Positions 15,363-23,493 of a stretch of DNA of 64,000 bases are shown piece after piece. A program made the translations under genes and the position numbers. Every line of letters starts with the position of its first letter. Positions within the stretch are counted from its first letter, which is position 1. The notes under the pieces are model-generated. The model was not told the origin of the DNA. It worked only from the letters and a program-made list of their open reading frames with translations, and made no database searches. This DNA comes from Methylobacter sp. (GTDB lineage Bacteria > Pseudomonadota > Gammaproteobacteria > Methylococcales > Methylomonadaceae). Location of the stretch: positions 84,961 to 148,960 of the forward strand of contig NZ_SCTW01000008.1 of the NCBI RefSeq assembly GCF_004322395.1. The letters run 5' to 3'.

Positions 15363-16598
15363 ATGAGTGTCAAAATTATGAGCGTACAACCGGCAAAACG
15401 GACTCAAGGGATTTCGCCCTTTTATGTGATGGAGTTACTACGACGCGCGAAGCAATTGGAGGCGTTGGGCAAGGATATTATTCACATGGAAATAGGTGAG
15501 CCTGATTTTGCTACGCCGCAAGCCATTGTTGAAGCCGGTATTAATCAACTTAAAACCGGTAACGTGAAATATACTCCGGCAGCCGGATTGCCTGAGCTGC
15601 GTGAAAAAATTTCCGAGTTTTATCGGCAGCGTTATTCGGTAAAAGTGGACAAAGAGCGTATTTTTGTAACGCCGGGAGCCTCAGGGGCATTTTTATTAGC
15701 GCTTGGGGGCAGCCTTAATCCAGCAGAAGAACTGCTTATGGCGGATCCCTGTTATCCCTGTAACAGCAATTTTGTTAGATTATTTGACGGCTATGTCAGA
15801 ACCGTTCCGGTTGATGCCACTAGCAGTTATCAGCTGACAGCAGCACTCATAGAACAGCATTGGACTAAAACCACTAAAGGCGCGCTAATTGCGTCGCCAT
15901 CAAATCCTACCGGCACTATCATCGCTTCAGATCAATTAAAACAAGCCATTCACACCGTTAATAAGTTAGGTGGCTGCTTTTATTCCGATGAGATTTATCA
16001 TGGATTGGTTTATAGTGAAAATGCTGAAACGGCACTGGCGTTTAGTGACAATGTGTTTGTGATCAACAGTTTTTCCAAATATTTTGGCATGACCGGCTGG
16101 CGCGTCGGCTGGTTGATAGTGCCGGAGGAATTTGTCGAGGTAACCGAGAAGTTGGCGCAGAATATCTTCATCGCCACGGCAACCCATTCGCAATATGCCG
16201 CATTAGCCGCATTTGACGAGCTCACGCTGACCGAGCTTGAGCGTAGGCGTGCAGAATTTGAAGCCAGACGTGATTTCCTTTATGACGCATTACTGAATTT
16301 GGGCTTTAAAATCCCGATTAAACCGGACGGTGCTTTTTATATTTATGCCGATTGTTCAAAGTTTACCGATGACAGTTATCAATTTGCTTTGGATTTGTTG
16401 GAAGCTGAAGGGGTTGCGATAACGCCGGGCAAGGATTTCGGAGTAAATGAAGCTAACCACTACATCCGTTTTGCTTATACAACGTCTATAGATAGAATGG
16501 CTACCGCCATGCAACGTTTAGAAAGATTTATTAAAGCTGAGTTGAGCAGCTCGCCTGCTCAAACGAAACTTATGCCCTCTGGGTATAACAAAGGATAA
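15363..16598 (+). CDS. Class I/II pyridoxal-phosphate aminotransferase
   Basis: The 411-residue protein belongs to the aspartate aminotransferase fold type I. The cofactor lysine is Lys239 in NSFSKYFGMTGWRVGW, with SPSNPTG and YSDEIYHGL upstream. It resembles proteobacterial aspartate/alanine-type aminotransferases often annotated as AspC-like; exact substrate cannot be read from sequence. A 15-residue tail follows the fold. The rhodanese gene starts 2 bases after it, so they form an operon. Confidence 0.85.
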   Translation: MSVKIMSVQPAKRTQGISPFYVMELLRRAKQLEALGKDIIHMEIGEPDFATPQAIVEAGINQLKTGNVKYTPAAGLPELREKISEFYRQRYSVKVDKERIFVTPGASGAFLLALGGSLNPAEELLMADPCYPCNSNFVRLFDGYVRTVPVDATSSYQLTAALIEQHWTKTTKGALIASPSNPTGTIIASDQLKQAIHTVNKLGGCFYSDEIYHGLVYSENAETALAFSDNVFVINSFSKYFGMTGWRVGWLIVPEEFVEVTEKLAQNIFIATATHSQYAALAAFDELTLTELERRRAEFEARRDFLYDALLNLGFKIPIKPDGAFYIYADCSKFTDDSYQFALDLLEAEGVAITPGKDFGVNEANHYIRFAYTTSIDRMATAMQRLERFIKAELSSSPAQTKLMPSGYNKG

Positions 16599-16600
16599 TC

Positions 16601-16924
16601 ATGTCCATAAGACAAATATCAGCGACAGAATTAAAAACCAGAATTCAAAATGAACCGCATCTGTTTTTGCTGGATGTCAGGGAACCCAATGAGTTTGAAT
16701 ATGCTCGCATAGAAAACAGCGTTTTAATTCCGCTTAATCAAATTCCGCAAAGACTGGCTGAGCTGAATCCACAACAAGAAATAGTGGTAATTTGCCATCA
16801 TGGCATACGCAGCCGGCAAGCGTGCATGTATCTTGCTAATTCAGGATTTAAGAATGTTTCAAATTTAACCGGCGGAATTGATGCCTGGTCTTGCGATTGC
16901 GATAGTTCGGTACCGCGATATTAA
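16601..16924 (+). CDS. Single-domain rhodanese (sulfurtransferase)
   Basis: A 107-residue rhodanese domain with LLDVREPNEFEYARI and the active loop CHHGIRS (catalytic Cys65), ending NLTGGIDAW. It would carry a persulfide on the cysteine and pass sulfur to an acceptor. The His-His loop resembles the rhodanese domain of MoeB/ThiF fusions. It is cotranscribed with the upstream aminotransferase; the metabolic link is unclear. Confidence 0.88.
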   Translation: MSIRQISATELKTRIQNEPHLFLLDVREPNEFEYARIENSVLIPLNQIPQRLAELNPQQEIVVICHHGIRSRQACMYLANSGFKNVSNLTGGIDAWSCDCDSSVPRY

Positions 16925-16932
16925 GAAATACC

Positions 16933-16965
16933 AACGCACCAGACGGCATAACCGCTTGGTGCGTT
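16933..16965 (+). terminator. Hairpin behind the rhodanese gene
   Basis: Inverted arms AACGCACCA and TGGTGCGTT with a 15-base spacer, just after the stop codon. The T tract is weak, so this is a tentative terminator; it could also serve the small gene converging from the right. Confidence 0.5.
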
Positions 16966-16971
16966 TAGAAT

Positions 16972-17109
16972 TTATTTAAAAAACCCGTCTTGCTTAAACC
17001 TTTCCAGCCGCCTCTTAAAGCCTTTCCTATCAAACAGATAATATAAAAATAACAGTAAAAATGGCCAAAGCATCAAGGCCAGCAATTTAAATCCAGTTCC
17101 GATATCCAT
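16972..17109 (-). CDS. Small membrane protein, 45 residues
   Basis: An ATG at 17109 preceded by the strong ribosome binding site GGAGGTAATT opens a frame of 45 codons. The product has one hydrophobic helix (ALMLWPFLLLFLYYLF, about residues 11-26) and a basic C-terminal tail (RKGFKRRLERFK), the profile of a small single-span inner-membrane protein. Family not recognised. It lies downstream of lpxB on the same strand, 123 bases away. Confidence 0.6.
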   Translation of the reverse strand: MDIGTGFKLLALMLWPFLLLFLYYLFDRKGFKRRLERFKQDGFFK

Positions 17110-17232
17110 AATTACCTCCTCGCTTTTTTGTGTATATTTTGGTTATTAAAACTTATCATGCCGATTGAGTTATCGACCGATTAAGACTAACAGAAAAACC
17201 TAGCCTATTACTTAGTTTTTTCCACTTTAATA

Positions 17233-18414
17233 TCATCTCAGCATTTCCAACACCAACTGCGCCATATTTTTTGAACCGCCGCCCTGCCCTAACTGCTGCT
17301 TAACTTGAGTCAGGTTCTCGCGCATTTGATCGGCATAAGCTTTATCGGTCAGGATTCGCATCACTTCGGCAGACAGGTTTTCGGCTGTCGCATCATGCTG
17401 AATCAGTTCTTTTATGATGCTTTTGCCTGACACGATATTCGGCAAGCCTATAAACAGCGTGTTGACCAGCCACCTGCCCAACCAGTAGGTTATCGATGAG
17501 AGCTTGTAGGTAATAACCATCGGCACGGTTAACAAGGCGATTTCCAACGTCGCGGTGCCCGATGTGGTCATTACGGCGTCACAGCATTGAATGACATCGT
17601 AAGGCTGATTTTTTATGATTGTGATGGTTAGCGGCGATTGGGCGATGTATTCTTCAAGCAACGCATCACTGATTGAATCGGCTTGCGGCAAAATAAACTG
17701 ACACTCAGGCAAGCCGGCCAGGACTTTTTCGGCGGCAGCCAACATGACCGGCAACATGCGCTTGATTTCATTGGCGCGGCTACCAGGCAATAAGCCGACA
17801 ACCGGTTTATTTTTGTCCAGTCCGAAACGGGCTAAATCTTCATCTTTGCTGCGCTGAGCATGGACTTTATCTACCGAAGGATGTCCCACGTAGCGTACCG
17901 GCACTTTTTCGGCATCGTAATAAGCCGTCTCAAACGGGAATATCACCGCCATCATGTCGATGACTTTACCGTAGGCCTTTACCCGACCCGGACGCCATGC
18001 CCATACTTGGGGGCTGACATAAAACAACACCTTTATGCCTTGCTGTTTGGCGTAGCGCGCCAGCTTAAAGTTGAACTCTTTATAGTCGACACAAACCAGC
18101 AAGTCCGGGCGCTCGGTTGCTACCAACTGTTGCATCAGCTTTAACGCACGGCGGATTTCGGCATAATGCTTGATGACTTCAACCACGCCAATGACGGCAA
18201 TATTGGCTGAATCGTAATGAATATCTATACCCGCCTGAGCCATTTTTGCGCCGCCCATACCGATGCCTTTAATGTCCGGCTGCTGTTTTTGCAGCTCGAG
18301 AAACATATTGGCGGCGTGTTGGTCGCCGGATGATTCTCCGGCACTGAATAGAATTTTTAAGGGTTTATGATTCAAGACGAAGGATCGTAGGATGTGCTGA
18401 CGAAGGAAGCGCAT
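17233..18414 (-). CDS. lpxB: Lipid-A-disaccharide synthase
   Basis: Joins UDP-2,3-diacylglucosamine and lipid X to form the lipid A disaccharide on the inner membrane. Family features are ILFSAGESSGD near the N-terminus, VDYKEFNFKLA, FYVSPQVWAWRPGR and GLLPGSRANEIKRMLP. The first 12 residues (from the ATG at 18414) are translated from one arm of the inverted repeat at 18388-18457 and have no counterpart in the family. A TTG at 18375 (before NHKPLKILF) is the alternative start; neither has a clear ribosome binding site. Next to gnnB and gnnA, it points to lipid A with 2,3-diamino-2,3-dideoxyglucose. Confidence 0.93.
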   Translation of the reverse strand: MRFLRQHILRSFVLNHKPLKILFSAGESSGDQHAANMFLELQKQQPDIKGIGMGGAKMAQAGIDIHYDSANIAVIGVVEVIKHYAEIRRALKLMQQLVATERPDLLVCVDYKEFNFKLARYAKQQGIKVLFYVSPQVWAWRPGRVKAYGKVIDMMAVIFPFETAYYDAEKVPVRYVGHPSVDKVHAQRSKDEDLARFGLDKNKPVVGLLPGSRANEIKRMLPVMLAAAEKVLAGLPECQFILPQADSISDALLEEYIAQSPLTITIIKNQPYDVIQCCDAVMTTSGTATLEIALLTVPMVITYKLSSITYWLGRWLVNTLFIGLPNIVSGKSIIKELIQHDATAENLSAEVMRILTDKAYADQMRENLTQVKQQLGQGGGSKNMAQLVLEMLR

Positions 18415-18457
18415 CAGTTGCGTGATAACAATGGGCTTCCTTCGTCAACCCATCCTA
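18388..18457. repeat. Inverted repeat overlapping the lpxB start
   Basis: Arms of 27 bp (18388-18414 and 18431-18457) share GACGAAGGAAGC and its complement GCTTCCTTCGTC with flanking GGAT/ATCC. The left arm encodes the apparent N-terminus of lpxB. Confidence 0.6.
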
Positions 18458-18477
18458 TAATTCTAATACTGAACTAT

Positions 18478-18523
18478 GGAGTGCAAGCTTCGCTTGTGCT
18501 GGCGCAGGCGAAGCCTGCACTCC
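18478..18523. repeat. Palindromic repeat between gnnB and lpxB
   Basis: Arms GGAGTGCAAGCTTCGC (18478-18493) and GCGAAGCCTGCACTCC (18508-18523) pair with one mismatch. This GGAGTGCAGGCTTCGCC-type palindrome recurs in many bacterial genomes; the hairpin has no T tract. Confidence 0.65.
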
Positions 18524-18534
18524 GGCAATCGTAA

Positions 18535-19632
18535 CTACGCTGTCAAAACATCCCGAATAATCCCAACAATCTCCCTGATCGAGTCATCCTCAAGGAACGG
18601 GCAAATCGGCAATGACATACAATTGGCCGCAACAAATTCCGTCACAGGCAAGCTGACAGCCGCGTATTCCTGTTTAAACACATTCTGCCGGTGCAAGGGT
18701 ACGGGATAATATACCGCACAGGCGATTTGTTTATCCTGCAAGGCTTTCATCACGTCATCGCGGCGTTCACATAATATCGTGTACTGATGATAAACGTGCT
18801 CGCCCAGACCGTCTTCAGACGGCGTAGTCAACGGCAAATCAGCCATCAATTCCGAATAAAGACGCCCGGCATGGCGGCGGCCTTTATTGTATTGGTCGAT
18901 GCGTTTCAACTTGGCTCTCAATATCACAGCCTGCATTTCATCAAGGCGGCTGTTGTAGCCGATCACATCATGATAATAACGGACATCCGAGCCGTGGTTA
19001 TGCAGCATTTTAAGTTTCGCAGCAGTCTCATCGGAATTGGTGACGACTAAGCCGCCGTCGCCAAATGCACCCAAGTTCTTGCTCGGAAAAAAACTAAATC
19101 CGGCGGCATGACCGATAGCGCCGGTTTGTTTGCCGTCGATGCTCGCGCCAAACGACTGGCAGCAATCTTCAATCAGTTTCAGGTTATGCTGATCGCATAG
19201 CTGCTTAATCGCTGTCATGTCGGCAGGTTGACCGAACAAGTGCACCGGCATCACCGCTTTAGTTTTTGGAGTAATAGCCTTGGCTATCGCGTCTGGTGAA
19301 ATATTGAAAGTCTTGGGATCTATATCGACGAAAACAGGAATGGCGCCGACATATTTAATGGCTTCTGCGGTAGCGATAAAGGTAAAGGCAGTGGTGATCA
19401 CCTCATCGCCTGCACCGATGCCTTCGGCAATCAATGCAAGATGCAGCGCATCGGTTCCTGACGCCACTGCAATGGCGTGTTTAACGCCTAAATAATCGGC
19501 CGCTTCTTTTTCAAAGGCTTGGACATTAGGGCCTAATATAAACGAACAGTTTTCGATTGTTGCGGCCAGCCCACACTCAACTTCATCTTTAATTTCAACG
19601 TATTGAGCCTTCAGGTTTACCATTGGTATCAT
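18535..19632 (-). CDS. gnnB: DegT/DnrJ-family aminotransferase, probable GnnB
   Basis: A 365-residue sugar aminotransferase with the PLP lysine at Lys185 in FFPSKNLGAFGDGG, SGTDALHLAL and EDCCQSFGA. In Acidithiobacillus ferrooxidans, GnnB transaminates the 3-keto sugar made by GnnA to give UDP-GlcNAc3N for lipid A, and both genes sit beside lpx genes. The same adjacency here (lpxB, this gene, then an oxidoreductase) supports that role. Without the context, the enzyme could equally be a WbpE-like aminotransferase for O-antigen sugars. It is followed by lpxB in the same orientation. Confidence 0.8.
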   Translation of the reverse strand: MIPMVNLKAQYVEIKDEVECGLAATIENCSFILGPNVQAFEKEAADYLGVKHAIAVASGTDALHLALIAEGIGAGDEVITTAFTFIATAEAIKYVGAIPVFVDIDPKTFNISPDAIAKAITPKTKAVMPVHLFGQPADMTAIKQLCDQHNLKLIEDCCQSFGASIDGKQTGAIGHAAGFSFFPSKNLGAFGDGGLVVTNSDETAAKLKMLHNHGSDVRYYHDVIGYNSRLDEMQAVILRAKLKRIDQYNKGRRHAGRLYSELMADLPLTTPSEDGLGEHVYHQYTILCERRDDVMKALQDKQIACAVYYPVPLHRQNVFKQEYAAVSLPVTEFVAANCMSLPICPFLEDDSIREIVGIIRDVLTA

Positions 19633-19681
19633 GTTTTATTGCCTTTGTGTTTATCGATTGTTTGTGTTGCGGCGTTGCGGT

Positions 19682-20614
19682 CTATTCGCCTAATAACTGG
19701 GTAATAGCTATTGCGGTTTCCAGCGCTCTTTTTCCCGCCTCGCCGGAAACTAGTGGATTTTCGCCGGTACGGATGCAATTAACGAAGTGTTTGATTTCTT
19801 CCAGCAGCGCATCGCCGCTTTCAAAAACGGATTCTTCGGTTTCTATTTCCGGAATGCCGGGAAACATTTCTTTTTTACCGGTACGATGTTTGGTTAAAAC
19901 ACGATTTTGGAAGTCGACAGAAACATAGGAGGATGGCCTGAACATACGCATTTTACGCTCCATCTTCATACTGATCCGGCTGGCCGTAACATTAGCCACA
20001 CACCCGTTTTTAAACAGCAGCCGTGCATTGGCAATATCGGTGCCTCGCGTTAAAACGGCTGTACCGCTGGCATCGATTCGTTCCACGTCGGAATCCACCA
20101 AGGCTAAAATAATATCGATGTCATGGATCATTAAATCCAACACTACGCTGACATCATTAGCGCGCGGATTAAACGGCGACAACCGGTGAGATTCAATAAA
20201 CAGCGGCTTTTCTTCTTTGTCCAAACCCAAAACCGCCGGGTTGAATCGTTCCAGATGCCCGACCTGCAAAATCAAATTTCTTGCATCGGCAATTGCGATC
20301 AACTCATCGGCTTCGGCAACCGTTACGGTAATCGGCTTTTCAACCAGTACATGAGCGTCGGCATTAAGAAAATCCCTGGATACCATGTGATGCAGTGTCG
20401 TAGGTACAACGATACTAACCGCATCAATTTCTCCTAATAAGGCTTGATAGTCTGTCAGCGCTGCTGCACCATATTTTTCGGCGACCTCTTTAGCCGCCTC
20501 CTCATTAATATCGACAACGGCAACCAGCTCGCAATCCGGCAGCGACGCATATTTTTCCGCGTGAAATTTGCCCAGATAACCGGTACCGATAACCGCGCAT
20601 TTTAATTTTTTCAT
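19682..20614 (-). CDS. gnnA: Gfo/Idh/MocA-family oxidoreductase, probable GnnA
   Basis: A 310-residue NAD(P)-dependent sugar oxidoreductase. The Rossmann motif is VIGTGYLGKFHAEKY (Gly10, Gly12, Gly15 region) and the family Glu-Lys-Pro is at 92-94 (VEKPIT), with GHLERFNP and HDIDIILAL following. Its place next to gnnB and lpxB fits oxidation of UDP-GlcNAc at C3 as the first step toward 3-amino lipid A. It begins the leftward gnnA-gnnB-lpxB series. A separate role in another nucleotide-sugar pathway is possible. Confidence 0.8.
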   Translation of the reverse strand: MKKLKCAVIGTGYLGKFHAEKYASLPDCELVAVVDINEEAAKEVAEKYGAAALTDYQALLGEIDAVSIVVPTTLHHMVSRDFLNADAHVLVEKPITVTVAEADELIAIADARNLILQVGHLERFNPAVLGLDKEEKPLFIESHRLSPFNPRANDVSVVLDLMIHDIDIILALVDSDVERIDASGTAVLTRGTDIANARLLFKNGCVANVTASRISMKMERKMRMFRPSSYVSVDFQNRVLTKHRTGKKEMFPGIPEIETEESVFESGDALLEEIKHFVNCIRTGENPLVSGEAGKRALETAIAITQLLGE

Positions 20615-20858
20615 GTGATTATTTTACATTCCGTCTACTTGCAGCCCTGCTGTAGGGGCGAACTTACTCTTCAGTATTGTAAACTATCCAAATGTATTCA
20701 GAAAATTTTGTACTTGGTAGTCACAATGACCGACCTTTGATGCTATATTGCAAATAATCGTTAAAATTTTTACCCGATAGTTCTCATAATCTTTTTTAAA
20801 AATTTATTAGACTCGATTTACAGCATAAAACTGGAACCCTAGCCCATGAGAATATGTC

Positions 20859-22883
20859 ATGACTGACGAAGACAAGGACCATATTGAACTAATAAAAAAA
20901 TCCGCTCGATCAGTTCTAAAGGATGATATAAAACATCTTCACCTTATACCTTCTGTCGCTATCAAACTATTAAATGTAACCAATGATGACAACGCCAGGA
21001 TCGAAGACTTATCTTTGATTATAGAAACAGAACCGGTGCTGGCTGCAAAAATCCTAAATCAGGTTAACTCTGCTGCATACGCCTTACCGAATAGAATAAC
21101 TTCGATTAAACGCGCAGTTAATATACTAGGTTTTTCTACCGTACGTCAGCTTGCGTTAAACCTGCTGTTTTATAACAAACTGACACAACGAAACTCAAAA
21201 CAATCGTTTGATTTGTTATTTTTCTGGCAACATTGTCTTTATGTCGCTTCATTAAGCAAGAGAATAGCCGTCGCACTTAAGTATCCAGAACCGGATCTGG
21301 TTTATACAGGCGGACTTTTACATGATATAGGCAAAGTAGTTATGGAAAACTATGGGCGCGTGACTTACAGTGATTTTATTAATTCCACAAGCAAAAGCTT
21401 GCATTCGACCATTGAAGAGGAACGTCGTTTTTTCGGAATAACTCATGCCGAGATAGGACATGTTTTTTGCCTAGAATGGCAATTACCGGCATCAATCATG
21501 GCAATCGTTGCTTATCATCATGATCAGCCAACTGAGACATCTCCTTACGCTAAATTCGGAACGGAAATAGCTATTGTTTCCTTCGCAAATTATATAGCTT
21601 GGATACAGGGAATAGGTTCGGCTAGCCATGATGTTCCCCCTCCCACATTACAAAGCGCGGTATTAGAAACTATCGATATTGACCAACTGGATCTTGACAC
21701 TCTACTGCAACAGGTAGATCAAGATATGCAAAGTACCCGGGAGTTCTACGGCATTCATCTGCCCTGCTTAGCCACGTTAAGGGCCACGTTGATTAAAAAA
21801 GCGATTAACCTTAGCCAGATAAGCGCCGGTAAGCTTTTTGCGGCTGACTCTGACTATACATCCAGCAAAAAACCATCATCCAGTTTGACCGCGCCTCATC
21901 ACAGCCTTAATCCGGAAGATTTCATACCCCGGACACTAGAGGCAATACAAGAAGAATTTTCTTTTGATCGCACTATTATGTTCACTATCGACCCTAAGCG
22001 CCGCTGTCTGATAGCATCATATTGGTGGCCGAAATTAACATTACCGGCCAAGCTACAACCCTTTGAGATCGGCATTAACGGCATTTCCGGAGCCTTATTA
22101 AAAAGCCTGCGCGAAAAAAAAGCCGTCATTATCAATAGCAAAATAGAGCGCAACAATCCACTCATTCAACGCTTAAAAATTACTGAGTTTATCGCGATAC
22201 CGGTATTTCACCACAATCATCTGTTCGGTGTACTTTATGCTGATAATTCACTATCAAAAAAACCGATGACCCCACAATTGCTGCGAGAAATAATGCCAAT
22301 TGCTTATGAATTGGGAGTCGCAATGTTTAATGCCAAACAATACGACCAAGAGAAGAAACACGCACAGGTCGATCATTTAACGCAGCTTTTTAATAAACGC
22401 ATAGTCAACAACTTTTTGGCTGAGATTTTCCAAGAAGATGAGTCGAAACTGGCAAATATCGCTATTGGCTTTATCGATATAGACAGGTTCAAACTATTTA
22501 ACGACACTTGCGGGCATCAGGCAGGAGATGATGCATTAAAGATTGTTGCCGATATTTTGCGCGGTTTAACGCGCCCTGGAGACTTGATTGGCCGTTACGG
22601 CGGAGAAGAGTTTTTATTTGTCCTTAAAAATACTGATGAAGCCGGCGCCCACGGCTATGCCGAACGTATAAGATCGGAAGTTGAGCGTCGCGGCAAGATT
22701 ATGAGCCAACGATTTCATGGACATGCGTTGACAGTTAGTATCGGCGTATCCATGTATAGCCGACACTATGTTCATTACAACGATATGATCGAGGCCGCCG
22801 ATCAAGCCATGTATCGTGCGAAAAACGAAGGCAGAAACCGAATTGTCCTGCTGTCAAGTGCTGTTATGTCCGATAAAAAATAA
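20859..22883 (+). CDS. HDOD-GAF-GGDEF signalling protein
   Basis: A 674-residue cytoplasmic protein in three parts. An N-terminal HDOD domain (about 25-230) includes LAAKILNQVNSAAY and GLLHDIGKV. A GAF-like domain follows (about 350-490, with IAIPVFHHNHLFGVLYADN). The C-terminal GGDEF domain (about 505-665) keeps the active GGEEF motif and an upstream RPGD inhibitory site five residues before RYGGEEF, so it should make cyclic di-GMP with product inhibition. No membrane span is seen. It stands alone, so the input signal is unknown. Confidence 0.88.
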   Translation: MTDEDKDHIELIKKSARSVLKDDIKHLHLIPSVAIKLLNVTNDDNARIEDLSLIIETEPVLAAKILNQVNSAAYALPNRITSIKRAVNILGFSTVRQLALNLLFYNKLTQRNSKQSFDLLFFWQHCLYVASLSKRIAVALKYPEPDLVYTGGLLHDIGKVVMENYGRVTYSDFINSTSKSLHSTIEEERRFFGITHAEIGHVFCLEWQLPASIMAIVAYHHDQPTETSPYAKFGTEIAIVSFANYIAWIQGIGSASHDVPPPTLQSAVLETIDIDQLDLDTLLQQVDQDMQSTREFYGIHLPCLATLRATLIKKAINLSQISAGKLFAADSDYTSSKKPSSSLTAPHHSLNPEDFIPRTLEAIQEEFSFDRTIMFTIDPKRRCLIASYWWPKLTLPAKLQPFEIGINGISGALLKSLREKKAVIINSKIERNNPLIQRLKITEFIAIPVFHHNHLFGVLYADNSLSKKPMTPQLLREIMPIAYELGVAMFNAKQYDQEKKHAQVDHLTQLFNKRIVNNFLAEIFQEDESKLANIAIGFIDIDRFKLFNDTCGHQAGDDALKIVADILRGLTRPGDLIGRYGGEEFLFVLKNTDEAGAHGYAERIRSEVERRGKIMSQRFHGHALTVSIGVSMYSRHYVHYNDMIEAADQAMYRAKNEGRNRIVLLSSAVMSDKK

Positions 22884-22918
22884 ACATCGCGCAGATTCGG
22901 CGTTGTCCATTCCGACAG

Positions 22919-23380
22919 TCACCGTTTTAGGGTGATAACAATCCCCGCGCCATCCAGCGATTTTTGTTTATCAACTTCCGGTTCTTGCGACATCAACATC
23001 TCGCCGTCTAAATGGACAGGTTGTGATTTTTTCTTTTCTTTAATAAATATAGCTGATGGCTCTCTCTGGGCTATTCTGTTTTGTTCAGTTGGCAACCAAG
23101 CATTTTCAGAAGCTTTAAAAGGAATAGAAAGATCCAGCGATTTTTGAAGCTCAGCGTATTCACTAGCGCTGTTATTGGCGTCAGCCAATAAATGTTTGTC
23201 TTTTTTCTCTTTTTGTTTAACAAGACTCTGTTTACTCTTAAGCCGTACAGTTTTTACGTTAACCGATGCAACTTGTTTTTCTGCCAAAAGAGCATGATTA
23301 ATACCCGGCTTTTGAAACCCGGTTAGCAAAATGAATGAAGCCATCACAAAATTCAATAGAAACAGGCGATAATTTTTCAT
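22919..23380 (-). CDS. Secreted or anchored hypothetical protein
   Basis: The 153-residue protein has an N-terminal hydrophobic segment (about residues 5-21, LFLLNFVMASFILLTGF) after MKNYR, a signal peptide or anchor. The rest is charged, Lys/Glu-rich and without a recognisable fold, ending GAGIVITLKR. It is convergent with the HDOD-GGDEF gene and 113 bases from ppsA. I do not recognise the family. Confidence 0.55.
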   Translation of the reverse strand: MKNYRLFLLNFVMASFILLTGFQKPGINHALLAEKQVASVNVKTVRLKSKQSLVKQKEKKDKHLLADANNSASEYAELQKSLDLSIPFKASENAWLPTEQNRIAQREPSAIFIKEKKKSQPVHLDGEMLMSQEPEVDKQKSLDGAGIVITLKR

Positions 23381-23493
23381 GTTAATTTTGCTCCTCTCCA
23401 GCTGTAAAACTAAACCTCTGTTATATTCATTCTAGACCAACATACTAAAATTGGAACGTGGTCCACAGAAATTTTATTTTATCAGCCGGAAAA

